Assembly (NCBI RefSeq): GCF_900199185.1
Contig: NZ_OBMI01000003.1
Location: forward strand, 744,001-808,000
Length of the DNA stretch: 64,000 bases
Direction of reading: 5' to 3'
Source: Sphingomonas guangdongensis
Lineage (GTDB): Bacteria > Pseudomonadota > Alphaproteobacteria > Sphingomonadales > Sphingomonadaceae
This document shows positions 26,001-35,252 of the stretch, piece after piece. A model generated the notes under the pieces. The model worked only from the letters and a program-made list of their open reading frames with translations. It made no database searches and was not told where the DNA came from. Position numbers and translations under genes: made by a program. How positions within the stretch are numbered: the stretch's first letter is position 1; each line of letters opens with the position of its first letter.

Positions 26001-26288
26001 TCAGCCGGCGAGCCGGCGGCAGTGGGAGGGCGGCGTGGCGCGAAGCCTGACGAAGCTTGCCCCCAGGTACCAGTAGGCCGCGTGGATGATCCAGGAACTG
26101 GCCCGGCCAGCCTTGGCCTTGCGAAGCGCGAACCACGCTCCTCCGGCACCCACGAGACCCAGAAGGATGTGCTGGGAGAAGATGCCCCAGGCGAACGGCG
26201 CCGCGAGCCCCAGGAATTCGTCCAGGGTCCAAAGGCCGATGAGCTCCGGATCGTCGAGCCGCCGGGGGACAAGGTACTTGTCAGTCAT
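26001..26288 (-). CDS. traL: Transfer protein TraL (VirB3-like)
   Basis: 95 aa. It has the TraL signature start YLVPRRLDDPELIGLWTLDE, then two hydrophobic helices (FLGLAAPFAWGIFSQHILLG, then LVGAGGAWFALR) and a conserved basic C-terminal part with WYLGASFVRLRATPPSHCRR. TraL is a small inner-membrane protein equivalent to VirB3 and needed for tip formation of the pilus. It lies between the pilin gene (28 bp upstream) and traE (13 bp downstream), the standard order. Confidence 0.88.
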   Translation of the reverse strand: MTDKYLVPRRLDDPELIGLWTLDEFLGLAAPFAWGIFSQHILLGLVGAGGAWFALRKAKAGRASSWIIHAAYWYLGASFVRLRATPPSHCRRLAG

Positions 26289-26316
26289 GTGCGCTACGCC
26301 GCCCTCGCCGCCGCGA

Positions 26317-26640
26317 TCAGATGATCGCGGTCACGGTGGAGGTGACGATCGGCACGCCCGTGCCGACGCCGATGCCGACGGCGACGGGGATCGCCACCTG
26401 CCCGAGCGTGAACCGGCCGGACGCCATGCCGATGATGCCGCCGGCCAGGCTGAGCACAGCGATGATCTTGCCGCCCGAGCCCTCCAGAAAGTCGGTGAAC
26501 TTGGTGAGCGCCGGACCGAAGGTCGTGTCGGCGCCGGCATAGGCCGCGCTCGCCACGGCCATGAGGCCGATCGCCGGGATGAGATAGTCGCTGGCCCGGC
26601 CGAGGCCGGCACGGGTCAGCGGGAGCTTGAGGCTGTGCAT
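26317..26640 (-). CDS. traA: TraA-type pilin precursor
   Basis: 107 aa. It has a long basic leader (MHSLKLPLTRAGLGRASDYL), a hydrophobic stretch ending in ASAAYAGAD, which is a plausible peptidase site, and a mature ~70-residue protein with two hydrophobic helices (IIAVLSLAGGIIGMASGRFT and VAIPVAVGIGVGTGVPIVTS). This layout is that of F/VirB2-type pilins: two helices with a short basic loop. It is the first gene of the operon, so transcription of the whole transfer region probably starts just upstream (26641-27040). The S26 peptidase TraF in the same operon could process it. Confidence 0.85.
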   Translation of the reverse strand: MHSLKLPLTRAGLGRASDYLIPAIGLMAVASAAYAGADTTFGPALTKFTDFLEGSGGKIIAVLSLAGGIIGMASGRFTLGQVAIPVAVGIGVGTGVPIVTSTVTAII

Positions 26641-27040
26641 CGAGAGCGTCTCCGAGAAGGTGTTCGCCGCGGCCGCATCCCGACCGCACAGCCACCTTCA
26701 CGCCGGCTCGGGCCGACGCTCAACGAAAAGGAACATCAGGAGAACGGTCAGCCGATTGGTCGCGAAATCCGCGACACCGATCGCGTCCGGAGTGTGAAGT
26801 TTCCTAGCTTCGCGCGATGCCGCTCGCGCTGAATGACAAGGCACACGCGGTCGCTGGCGACAGCCGTCGCGAATCGCCTTCCGGCTTCATTCCTTGCACT
26901 TCCGGTGAGAGGCCGGCGCCGTAAGCGACGCGACTCTGCCAATTGCGAGTTCCGCAAATGGCTAGGATGTTCCTGTTTTGTTTTCCTACAGCCTCCGCGA
27001 TTGATACCGTGCGTGCGAATCAGCCCTTGGAGTTGGAGTC
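26641..27040. promoter_or_regulatory. Divergent control region between traA and the XRE-type regulator
   Basis: This 400-bp stretch has no convincing gene; a frame at 26748-26957 lacks protein-like character. It must carry the promoters of the transfer operon (leftwards) and of the regulator (rightwards). A short palindrome TTGCG-agttc-CGCAA at 26943-26957 is a candidate operator for the regulator, and GGAG at 27029-27032 is its ribosome site. I could not place -35/-10 boxes with confidence. Confidence 0.5.
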
Positions 27041-27520
27041 GTGACCACCAGCAGCCCGGCAGCCCTGTCCTCGATACCGCTGCACATCATCGTTGGAGAC
27101 CTCGTCGATCAGAGCGGGCTCAGCCAGCGCGACCTGGCGGCCAGGGTCGGCCTGTCGAAGGATCAGATCTGTCGTACGCTGAAGGGCACGCGGCATCTCA
27201 GCCTCGAGGAAGCAGGATCGATGCTCTCCGCCGCCGGCCTACCGGCGCGCGGTGCCCTCACCCTCGCCCTCTTCGATCGCCGCGATCTCGCCAGCGAATG
27301 GTCACGGTCCGGCATGGCGGCGTTTCTGGAGACACTCGTCGCCGCGCTGCCGGACGCGCTAGCGGCCGAGCTCGCCGAAAGCAGCGATCGCGTCGATCCG
27401 CGTTGGGGTCCGGCGGTAGCGAAGTTCGTGGCACAGCGGATTGCAAGCCACATCGATGAACTGATCGAGCGAGAGGCGAAGCTTGGCGAGTTTAGGCAGA
27501 CCGGCGTTCTGCGCGGCTAA
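27041..27520 (+). CDS. XRE-type regulator divergent from the transfer operon
   Basis: 159 aa. It has an N-terminal helix-turn-helix (VGDLVDQSGLSQRDLAARVG, then LSKDQICRTLKGTRHLSLEE) of the Cro/C1 type, then a C-terminal region (about 75-159) of helices with no recognised motif. The start is GTG at 27041, supported by GGAG 8 bases upstream. Its divergent position next to traA suggests it controls the transfer operon, possibly as a repressor binding the palindrome at 26943-26957; this is inference. It is convergent with zorD, ending 88 bp before the zorD stop. Confidence 0.72.
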   Translation: MTTSSPAALSSIPLHIIVGDLVDQSGLSQRDLAARVGLSKDQICRTLKGTRHLSLEEAGSMLSAAGLPARGALTLALFDRRDLASEWSRSGMAAFLETLVAALPDALAAELAESSDRVDPRWGPAVAKFVAQRIASHIDELIEREAKLGEFRQTGVLRG

Positions 27521-27608
27521 CCACCTCGACGAAGGTCGCGCTGAACGCATAGCTGGTGAAGGTCGCGCGCTTGCAGCGGTGCGCGCCGATCAGCTCGAGA
27601 GAGCGGCC

Positions 27609-30600
27609 TCACGGCAGCCCCCCGGAGCCCGGTCGCAACTCCTCGACGTCGAAGTCGCGCGCGCCGATCTCCCCGGTACCATTCAGCATGTCGCCCGCCA
27701 GCGCCCGCTTCCGTTCGAGCAGCTCGTCCAGCTTCACGTCAAAGGTCGTGAAGTCATCGGCGGCGACCGTCGGATAGTAAACGAACACGTCACGCCGCTG
27801 GCCGATGCGGTACGCTCGATCGGTCGCCTGGTCCTCCTTCGCCGGGTTCCAGGTGCGGGTGAAGTGGATCACGTGGTTGGCGGCCTGCATGTTGACTCCG
27901 AAGCCGACCGCCACCGGCGACAGGATGATCACACCAAATCCTGGTGCCTCCTGAAAGGCCCGGATCCGCTTCTGCCGGCTGTCCGCCGCTCCGGCTGCCG
28001 CCGAGGTGTCACCGTTGATGACATCGACGGGGATCGCGAACGCCTCGCGAATGTAGTGACGCAATAGCCTCTGAACGGCCTTGAACTCGCAGAAGACGAT
28101 GGCCTTCTCGCCACGCTCCCTGACCTCGGCGAGCGCCGACAGCAGCCAGTCGAGCTTAGGTGACCGGGCGCGATAGGCGTCAACGGCGTCGTAGGCGCCC
28201 GCCTCCTCTGTCTGCGCCGGGTCCGAGCAGATAAGCCGCAGCCGGTGCAGCAGACCAAGGTGCGCGCCTGGCCGCCCCGCCTCGCGACGGAAGCCCTCGA
28301 TCGCGCCGACGTAGAGTCCGCGCTGCGGGACGCTCATCGGCAGGCGTCGGCTCGCCTCGTCGACGAGCTTGGCCTTGAGATCGGCCGCCACCTCCGACTT
28401 CATGCGCCGCAGGATCTGCGGCTCGATGAGCGTCCTGAGCTCCTCCAGCTTCGCGCGGTCCGCGTCGCCCTCCGCCTCGATCGGCCGACGGTAGGTGCTC
28501 CCGAACTCGTTCAACGCGCCCAGTAGTCCGGGCTGCACGAAATCGAAGAGGCACCAGAGATCGACGAGGCTGTTCTCGACGGGGGTGCCTGTGCAGGCGA
28601 TCCGGAACGACGCGTGCTGCTTCTTCGCCGCGCGAGTCATGGCCGCATTCGGGTTCTTGATCTTCTGCGCCTCGTCGCAGACCATGATCGACCAGCGCTC
28701 GCGGGCGAAGGAGAACTCCAGGTCGCGCAGGGTCTCGTAGGTTGTCAGCACCACGTCTGCGTCGCCGCACCAGTCGGGCCGCAGGAAGCGGACGAGCCCC
28801 TCTCTACGGAGCTGCTCGTCGACTGACGACTTGCCCACCCTCAACCCGGACAGCGTGTCGCCGTAAGCCGTCAGGATCTTCAGTGATCCGGGCAGCAGGA
28901 ACTTCTCGGCCTCCTCCCGCCAGTTCTCGAGAAGAGTCAGGGGCGCGACGACGAGCGCGGGAGGTGTGGCGGGATCGTCCTCCCTCGCGCGCGCCATGAG
29001 ACTGAGGATCTGGAGCGTCTTGCCCAGCCCCATGTCGTCGGCGAGCAGGGCGCCGCGGCACCGGTCGGGCGCAAGGCCGAACAGGTGCTGCATCCATGCG
29101 AGCCCCTTCAGCTGATGGTCCTTCAGGCGGACCTCCTCGCGCAGACCTGCGGGAAGGCGTGGTGGCCCGGCTGGCGCCGACAGGGCGGCCAGCCGCTCCT
29201 CCCGATAGTCCACCTGCTCTATGTTGGCCTTCAGGATGAGCGTGGGCCGCTTTCGGCTCGGAGACGCACGCGCGGGATCGAGCGTGCCCGCCTCCGCCTC
29301 CACGCGGACGCGGCCGAACGCCTTGAGGATTGCCTCGGCTTCGCGCACCGGCATCGGCACGGGGCAACCCGGCACTTGGACGGCAGCGGCTCTAGTCCGA
29401 CGAGCCTCCTCCACATCCGTACGCAGTCGCTCCGCCACATCGTCGGTCAGTGGTGCGGAGCCGGGCTCGCCGGTCGCCGGATCGTTCCAGCCGATGATCG
29501 GCACGATGTTATCAGGAAACCAGCCCGCGTCGTCGCTCTTGCGCGCGATGTGTGGCGAGTAGAACGGCCGCTCCTCCCCGATGCCGTCCACACGGTCCGA
29601 GTAGCCAGAGAGATCGTAGATCTGCCCATGGCTGATCAGGGACGCCGCACGTCGGCCAACTGCGCGCCGCAACGCCGCGCAGTGCAACCTGCTGTCACCG
29701 TCGAGTTCGAACTCGAAGTCGTCCCACGAGCAAAGCTGCAGCCCACGAGCGAGATGGTCCTCGACGCGCGCCACGAACTCGAGCGCGTCCTCGTCGCTCA
29801 GCGAGATTTCGCTCGTCTCGATCCGCTCGCCCGTTCCGGAAGTGACCAGCAGCCCGAGCGCGCCGTCGCCGTGCGTCTCGGACGTGATCGCCGCGAACCG
29901 GTCGAAGGAGATGCCGGCCTCCTCCTTGGCCGCCTCGAACGCCTCCTGGTCGATGACCTCGGCGGCATCCGGACCAAGGGCTGCGATGGGATTGACCAGG
30001 AAGGCCTGCGCGCGCTCGCCCGCGACGCGGCGCCCAGGCATGCGCTTCAGCTCCCGCAGCACCGTCCCGACCGCGGGCGACACCATGACCTGGACCACGC
30101 CATCCGGCGTGACGAGATCGTAGCGATCCCTGACTTGAGCGGAGCGATCAAAGGCCTGGAGCCAGTGCGTGGGCGCGCCCTCGAACCAGGGCTCGACTTC
30201 GACAAGGCCGAGCCGATCCGACCGCCGGAGTGCGATCTGGAGGCGATCAGGCGTCAGCACGACGGTGCGGAAGAGGAAGTCGTCGAGCGCCGCGCCGACC
30301 GCAAGCGCTTCGGCGCGAATGGCGCCCCAGGCAAGCCGCTGCGCGCCCTCCCCCCGCTCGTCGGGTCCACGTCGGCCGAAGGATGCGACCCGGTCCACTA
30401 GCCGCCATGCCGCCGGCGGCAGCAGATGTGGTACGCCATCGATCTCCAGCGTTCCGCCGTGCAGCCTGGCACCGTGGATGATGCGCCCGTCGCCATCGAG
30501 CCAGCCATCGATCGCGACGGCGAAGCCGCTGTCGGTCAGCGATCCCCTGCTGGCCAGACGCGGCGCGGCGAGAACCGACTCCGGAAGGTTCAGGACGGCA

Positions 30601-30857
30601 AGGTCCGCAGTCCGCGCCGTGTCGTCGAGGATCGTGTAGAGCTCGCGCCAGCCGATGCGGCGACCTTCCTCCACGGTCGTGGCGAGCCCCTCGTCCTCCA
30701 GTTCCTCCAGCAGGGCCGCAGCGGCAACCCCGGTAGAAGGCGGGACGCAATCAGCCGGAAAGATCAGTCCTTCCGGTTCTACACGATAGCCTGGTGTACC
30801 CATCACCGGCTCTGGTGCGACCGGCGCCGAAGCCTTGGGTCTCCGCCGCCAGATCAC
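27609..30857 (-). CDS. zorD: Zorya defence protein ZorD (SNF2-family helicase/nuclease)
   Basis: 1082 aa. The start is GTG at 30857, overlapping the zorC stop (GTGA). The N-terminal ~450 residues are the ZorD-specific part, starting VIWRRRPKASAPVAPEP. The C-terminal ~520 are a full SNF2/SWI2 helicase: ADDMGLGKTLQILS (Walker A GLGKT near residue 606), CDEAQKIKN (DEAQ near 727), SFRIACTGTPVENSLVDLW, FCEFKAV, and the last motifs HFTRTWNPAKEDQATDRAYR and IGQRR. In type I Zorya, ZorD acts on phage DNA once ZorAB senses envelope disturbance. Length and domain order match type I ZorD, and no motif looks broken. The same frame continues open past 30857, but that is noise over zorC. Confidence 0.93.
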   Translation of the reverse strand: MIWRRRPKASAPVAPEPVMGTPGYRVEPEGLIFPADCVPPSTGVAAAALLEELEDEGLATTVEEGRRIGWRELYTILDDTARTADLAVLNLPESVLAAPRLASRGSLTDSGFAVAIDGWLDGDGRIIHGARLHGGTLEIDGVPHLLPPAAWRLVDRVASFGRRGPDERGEGAQRLAWGAIRAEALAVGAALDDFLFRTVVLTPDRLQIALRRSDRLGLVEVEPWFEGAPTHWLQAFDRSAQVRDRYDLVTPDGVVQVMVSPAVGTVLRELKRMPGRRVAGERAQAFLVNPIAALGPDAAEVIDQEAFEAAKEEAGISFDRFAAITSETHGDGALGLLVTSGTGERIETSEISLSDEDALEFVARVEDHLARGLQLCSWDDFEFELDGDSRLHCAALRRAVGRRAASLISHGQIYDLSGYSDRVDGIGEERPFYSPHIARKSDDAGWFPDNIVPIIGWNDPATGEPGSAPLTDDVAERLRTDVEEARRTRAAAVQVPGCPVPMPVREAEAILKAFGRVRVEAEAGTLDPARASPSRKRPTLILKANIEQVDYREERLAALSAPAGPPRLPAGLREEVRLKDHQLKGLAWMQHLFGLAPDRCRGALLADDMGLGKTLQILSLMARAREDDPATPPALVVAPLTLLENWREEAEKFLLPGSLKILTAYGDTLSGLRVGKSSVDEQLRREGLVRFLRPDWCGDADVVLTTYETLRDLEFSFARERWSIMVCDEAQKIKNPNAAMTRAAKKQHASFRIACTGTPVENSLVDLWCLFDFVQPGLLGALNEFGSTYRRPIEAEGDADRAKLEELRTLIEPQILRRMKSEVAADLKAKLVDEASRRLPMSVPQRGLYVGAIEGFRREAGRPGAHLGLLHRLRLICSDPAQTEEAGAYDAVDAYRARSPKLDWLLSALAEVRERGEKAIVFCEFKAVQRLLRHYIREAFAIPVDVINGDTSAAAGAADSRQKRIRAFQEAPGFGVIILSPVAVGFGVNMQAANHVIHFTRTWNPAKEDQATDRAYRIGQRRDVFVYYPTVAADDFTTFDVKLDELLERKRALAGDMLNGTGEIGARDFDVEELRPGSGGLP

Positions 30858-32569
30858 GACTTGAGGTACCAGGCGCCCCGGCGGGCGGACCAGGCGAACC
30901 CGCGGCTGCGCAGGCCATCGGCGGCGGGGCCACGCTCCGGCGCATATGCCCACAGGGAGCCACCCTTGTCGCGCAGGTCGGCGGACTTGACCCTGTGCTC
31001 GGCGAGAAAAGCGTGCAGGTCTCGCGTGCCATGCGGCTCCGGTGCCACTTGCCGCGCCTCCTGGGGCCGGGCCCATGCGGGCGAGACGGCGCTCGGGATG
31101 GGGATCGGCGCGGGACGGATCGGAGGAGCCGCCATCGGCGAGGAGGAAGTCGAACGACCGGTGGTTGATGCCTTGTCGGCGCGGCCGAGGACCTCTGCCA
31201 GCCTCCGCTCGAACTTCCGCTCCCACCTCTCGCCGCCGTCGGTGTGGGTGATGCGCGCCACATGCGACGGGTGCTTCAGCGCCGTCCTGTTGCCCGCGAT
31301 GGACGGACGGCGAAGGTCGAACGGAGCGGCCGCCGCGTCGAAGGCGTACATCGCATTGCCGTGCTCGCCGAATTCGACCACGACGTGTCCAGCCAGTCGC
31401 ATGATGAAGGCGTTGTTTCGTGCGACGCCACCGTTGTCGAGGCGCAGGAGCTTGCCCGCCATCGCCTTGCGCAGCGCGCGGAAGTCTGCGCTCGGGTTGG
31501 TGTAGGCCGCCTCGCCGAGCGCGAAGTGCATGTCGTCGATCCGGTCGACGTAGCGCTTCCAGAATGCCACCCGCCGCTGGTCGTTCAGCTTGTCCTCGGA
31601 CAAGAGCGAGAAGAACTTCTCGATCAGCGACAGCTTGAGCCAGGACGAAACCATCTGGCGCGTCTCCGCCTCGACCCTCGTCCACTGCGTGTCGTTGCGC
31701 TCCAGCCAGGGATTGCCCCAGCGAGCGACCGACAGGTCTCGAAGCTCCGCTTCCACTTCGAGCGGGCGACACCTCGCCCATCGATCGAGCACACGCACAA
31801 GCGCGTCGTCCGCCAGGAGGTCGTGCTCCGCGACGAGAGCGACCACTCTCGGCATCACCCGCCGCAGCGCCCGGTCGTCGTGCTTGACCGCGGCATCGAT
31901 CTGGGCCTCGAAGATGCGCCTGGTCAGCCAGGAGGAGTCGCCCATCGACAAGTCGCGCCGGAGCGGTTCCAGGAGCTTCGCATCGCCTTCGAGCAGCGCC
32001 GCTCCGTAGCGATCGCAGGGCCGCTCCCCGAGCAGGTTCGCGTGCTCGTCGATGGTGGACAGCCAATCGGGCATGCTGCCCGACCGCTCGAGCGAAGGCA
32101 GGTTGTCGTTCAGGTAGTCGCGCAGCATGGTCCAGTTGCGGCGCCCCGCTTCCGTCGCGCGGCCGGGATCGTAGCGGACGTACCCGTCCAGCAGCCCGCG
32201 CCAGCACCGCCGGTAGGGTCGGCGCATATCGCGGAACTCGTCCACGCCGTCGATCAGACCGGGAAACCGTTCGCGGTCCTCGATCAGCGCGGGGTCCCGC
32301 CCGTCGCGGAGCGTGGTCCCCCAGCATACCAGGCGCGCCGCGCGGACGTCGGGCAGCGTGCCGCTCCGGCGAAACAGCGAGACCTGCTCGCGCACGCGGT
32401 CGGGCGCCGCTCCGGCACCCGCACCCGCCCCGCCTAGCATGGCCTTGAGCTGACGAACTTCGGATCTGAGCGCCGTCAGGTCGGGATCGGGCATGCTGCT
32501 GAGGGCGGCCTCTGCGACCGAACGCATCCGCTCGGCCAGCTTGACCGAACGCGGGCTCAGAGGGCGCAT
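30854..32569 (-). CDS. zorC: Zorya defence protein ZorC
   Basis: 571 aa, mainly helical. It contains the EH-signature type pattern of ZorC (DVRAARLVCWGTTLRDGRDP, RRPYRRCWRGLLDGYVRYDP, WLTRRIFEAQIDAAVKHDD, FSLLSEDKLNDQRRVAFWK, RNNAFIMRLAGHVVVEFGEH). ZorC, with ZorD, forms the DNA-acting side of type I Zorya and binds DNA. It overlaps zorB by 13 bp and zorD by 4 bp, so all are translationally coupled. The C-terminus carries a proline-rich stretch and a final DHR-like KSADLRDKGGSLWAYAP segment. Confidence 0.92.
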   Translation of the reverse strand: MRPLSPRSVKLAERMRSVAEAALSSMPDPDLTALRSEVRQLKAMLGGAGAGAGAAPDRVREQVSLFRRSGTLPDVRAARLVCWGTTLRDGRDPALIEDRERFPGLIDGVDEFRDMRRPYRRCWRGLLDGYVRYDPGRATEAGRRNWTMLRDYLNDNLPSLERSGSMPDWLSTIDEHANLLGERPCDRYGAALLEGDAKLLEPLRRDLSMGDSSWLTRRIFEAQIDAAVKHDDRALRRVMPRVVALVAEHDLLADDALVRVLDRWARCRPLEVEAELRDLSVARWGNPWLERNDTQWTRVEAETRQMVSSWLKLSLIEKFFSLLSEDKLNDQRRVAFWKRYVDRIDDMHFALGEAAYTNPSADFRALRKAMAGKLLRLDNGGVARNNAFIMRLAGHVVVEFGEHGNAMYAFDAAAAPFDLRRPSIAGNRTALKHPSHVARITHTDGGERWERKFERRLAEVLGRADKASTTGRSTSSSPMAAPPIRPAPIPIPSAVSPAWARPQEARQVAPEPHGTRDLHAFLAEHRVKSADLRDKGGSLWAYAPERGPAADGLRSRGFAWSARRGAWYLKS

Positions 32570-33273
32570 TGGCCGAACTCGCCCTGGTAGCCGGCTGCCG
32601 CTGAGGCGGCGGGTTCCTCCACTCCGAAGAACTCGAGGCGGAGCTCGATTCGACGGCTCGCATCGAGGGACTCTCGCGCCGAGTTCGACGAGTAGCCGCC
32701 GACGAGGAACAGCCGACGGACCTCCTCCAGCTCGGAGCGGGACATCGCCCGCTCGTCAGGACCTGGCCGCGCCATCAGCGCGCACAGCACCCGCTGACTC
32801 CGCTGGAGGCTGAGATTGAGATTGTAGAGGTAGCTTCCGCGCCGGTCGGTGAAGCCCTCGACGACGATGCGCTTGAGCCAGCGCCGTCCCGCCTTGTCCC
32901 GCGCGATCGCGAGCACTTCGGGGACGAAGGCGCGCAGCAACCGCTCCTGCTCGGCGCTCAGCGTATGGCTCGACGTGTCGAAGCGGGCGCGGTCGCCGAA
33001 GTCGATGACCGCCCGGTTCCGGTCGACGTGCACCCCAGGCTGATGCTCGGCCGCCTTCTCTATGCGTCCGAGCAGTTGCTCGATGGCGTCCTGCCTCTGG
33101 CTCTCAAGGCGCTCCCGCTCCGAGATCGTCCTCGTGACGGCGAGCAGCGCCACGCTCATGACGAGCAGGAACAGCACCATGAGCGCCGTCATCAGGTCGG
33201 CGAAGGAGATCCAGAAGGGCTTCTCGCCCTCGTCGCGCCCGCGCGTCGCGGTGGCATGGCGCTGTCCGAACAC
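32557..33273 (-). CDS. zorB: Zorya motor stator protein ZorB (MotB/OmpA-like)
   Basis: 238 aa. It has a short cytoplasmic N-terminus, then one transmembrane helix with the ion-carrying aspartate at residue 26 (ISFADLMTALMVLFLLVMSV), the same position reported for other ZorB proteins. The rest is an OmpA/MotB peptidoglycan-binding domain (RNRAVIDFGDRARFDTSSHT, RIVVEGFTDRRGSYLYNLNL, LSLQRSQRVLCAL). ZorB pairs with ZorA as a proton-driven motor in the inner membrane anchored to peptidoglycan. It sits 5 bp after zorA. Confidence 0.95.
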   Translation of the reverse strand: MFGQRHATATRGRDEGEKPFWISFADLMTALMVLFLLVMSVALLAVTRTISERERLESQRQDAIEQLLGRIEKAAEHQPGVHVDRNRAVIDFGDRARFDTSSHTLSAEQERLLRAFVPEVLAIARDKAGRRWLKRIVVEGFTDRRGSYLYNLNLSLQRSQRVLCALMARPGPDERAMSRSELEEVRRLFLVGGYSSNSARESLDASRRIELRLEFFGVEEPAASAAAGYQGEFGQCAL

Positions 33274-33278
33274 CTAGG

Positions 33279-35252
33279 TCAGGCCGCACGCCGGCCGGCC
33301 TGCGGCAGCGCCAACTCGAGCTCCTGGATCGCCTCCCTGAGCAGTCCGGTCGCCTGCGACAGCTCTGCATGGAACTGCCGGTTGGCGTCCACCACCGTGC
33401 CCCGCATGCCCTCGGAGAACTTCTCGTGCGAGGTGGCGATCACCTGCGCCACCTCGTCGAGGAAGCCGTCCGCCTCGACCTGGGCCGCGGCAAGCCGCTG
33501 GGTCGCCCCCTCGATTCTCGTGAGAACGTCCGCCGTGAGCGACGCCTCCCTCGACGCGCTCTCCACCGTGGCGCGCAGCCCCTCGACCATGGTTCCGACC
33601 GCGTCCCGCGCGCTTCGGTAGTCGGCCACAACCGAGTCGAGGCTGCGGGCCGCGCCGGCCACGCTTCCCGCCGCGTCGGCGAGGCCGGTCGTCACGGAGG
33701 CTATGCGGGAGAAGCCGTCCGCCGCCTCGCGTCCCGAAGTCTCGAAGCGTCCGGCGGCGGCCAGGAGGGTGTCGGCGCCTCCGTTTAGCCGAGAGAAGGC
33801 GTCGGACGTCACGAGCTCGATCCGGGAAACCATCTCCCGCACGGCGGCGAGCATGGTGTCCACGTTCGTCGTCAACACGCCGACGCTCTCCCCCATGCCG
33901 GCGACCTGCCGGGCGGCGGTCTCCGACCTGCGGCCATCGTCCTCGGCCTGTCGCCGCGACCGCTCCTCCGCGGTGCGCTCGATGCCGGCGACGGCCTCGC
34001 CGAGCCGGCGGCCGAGTTCGTCCAGCATCTCCTCGAGGCGGGACCGGGTCTGCTCCTGCGCCGCCCCTTGGCCGGAGCGCATCTCGGACAGTGCGGTGCG
34101 CAACTCGTCGGTGATCGCCGCCTGTCGCGCCTCGGCGGCCTCGACCGCCTCCATCAGCTTGGCCGACATCGCGTCCGTGGCCCTGGTGCCGGCCGCTTCC
34201 ATGCCGGCGGTCAGATCCTGGAGCCGCGCCACCGCCGTCTGCATCGCATCGACCGTCCGCTGCTGCATGTCACCAATGCCGGAAAGCTGGCTTCCGAACA
34301 TGCCTTCGAGCCGGTCGCTGAAGCTGGCGAGCACGTCGGTGAGTAGCTGAGTGACGGCGGACGACTGATCCTGGCTGACGCGTCCGACGGCACCCGCGAT
34401 CTGATCGAGCGGCTCCCTCAACGCGTCGGTGAGCGCACTGGCGATCGAGGTGCCGAGTTCTCCCGACCGCTGAGTCGTCGCCGCGATCTGCCGCTCAGCG
34501 AGGTCGGTCAGGATCTCCTTCAGGTCTGAGACCAGAGCGTCCTTGAGGATCCGGGTCTGGCTGGCTGACTCCTCGGACGAGGAGACGAGGCGCGCGAGGT
34601 ACTCCTCTCCGGCTCCTGCCTCGTAGGTGGCGTCGATCGCGTGGGCGAGCCTACCGACCTTTCCGTACAGGCTGTTCAGCCGATACTTCTCCAGCACGGT
34701 CGCGACCATCGCGAGCAGGATCGCGAAGGCGGAGACCGCAAAGGCTTCGCTGACCCCGTGCAGGAGCGAGGTGAGGCTGTTGCGTACCACGCCTGCGTCC
34801 TCGGAGATGCGGAACAGCCACAATCCCTTCAGCAGCCCGAAGAAGGTGCCGATGATGCCTACGCCGGTGAAGATGCCCGGCAGGTGCTTGAAGAACTCGG
34901 CGTGGACCCGACCGTCGACCACGGAATGCGGCGAGAAGTAGACCTCGGCAGGCACCGTCGATCGCACCGCGCGCACCGCGAACTCGCCCGTGGACGGATC
35001 GATCTCCCGCTGCGAGTGCAGCGTCTCACCGTACTCCTGCCAGATGGCGGCAAGCCGCTCGTCGCCGGCGAAGCAGGAGGCGAGTTCCAATTGACCGGCG
35101 GCGCGCGCCGCGTCGACCTTCCGGATCACATCCTCGAGCGAGCCGTCCAGCTTTTTCGCGGGAAGGTGGAAGTGGCGCACGAACGCGTAGGCGAACGTCA
35201 GGAGCACGATCGCGACGAGGACCGGCACGACCGGTAAATCCGACAAGGCCAT
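33279..35252 (-). CDS. zorA: Zorya motor protein ZorA (MotA/ExbB-like with long tail)
   Basis: 657 aa. It has three transmembrane regions: near the N-terminus (VPVLVAIVLLTFAYAFVRHF), then LPGIFTGVGIIGTFFGLLKG and a third (SEAFAVSAFAILLAMVATVL). From about residue 230 to the end it is a long, Ala/Glu/Arg-rich heptad-patterned coiled coil of about 420 residues, the hallmark tail of ZorA that reaches into the cytoplasm. ZorA surrounds ZorB as the motor pentamer; the tail passes the signal to ZorC/ZorD. It is the first gene of the operon, so the promoter should lie in 35253-35451. Confidence 0.95.
   Translation of the reverse strand: MALSDLPVVPVLVAIVLLTFAYAFVRHFHLPAKKLDGSLEDVIRKVDAARAAGQLELASCFAGDERLAAIWQEYGETLHSQREIDPSTGEFAVRAVRSTVPAEVYFSPHSVVDGRVHAEFFKHLPGIFTGVGIIGTFFGLLKGLWLFRISEDAGVVRNSLTSLLHGVSEAFAVSAFAILLAMVATVLEKYRLNSLYGKVGRLAHAIDATYEAGAGEEYLARLVSSSEESASQTRILKDALVSDLKEILTDLAERQIAATTQRSGELGTSIASALTDALREPLDQIAGAVGRVSQDQSSAVTQLLTDVLASFSDRLEGMFGSQLSGIGDMQQRTVDAMQTAVARLQDLTAGMEAAGTRATDAMSAKLMEAVEAAEARQAAITDELRTALSEMRSGQGAAQEQTRSRLEEMLDELGRRLGEAVAGIERTAEERSRRQAEDDGRRSETAARQVAGMGESVGVLTTNVDTMLAAVREMVSRIELVTSDAFSRLNGGADTLLAAAGRFETSGREAADGFSRIASVTTGLADAAGSVAGAARSLDSVVADYRSARDAVGTMVEGLRATVESASREASLTADVLTRIEGATQRLAAAQVEADGFLDEVAQVIATSHEKFSEGMRGTVVDANRQFHAELSQATGLLREAIQELELALPQAGRRAA

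Noticed and set aside
29085..30401. A 438-aa plus-strand frame opposite zorD
   Set aside because: It mirrors the codon pattern of zorD, which has unmistakable SNF2 motifs; long antisense frames are expected at this G+C.
30858..32663. N-terminal extension of ZorD into a 1684-aa frame
   Set aside because: The frame is open but lies antiparallel-free over zorC in another frame, and ZorD family length (about 1080 aa) and the GTGA overlap at 30854-30857 fix the start at 30857.
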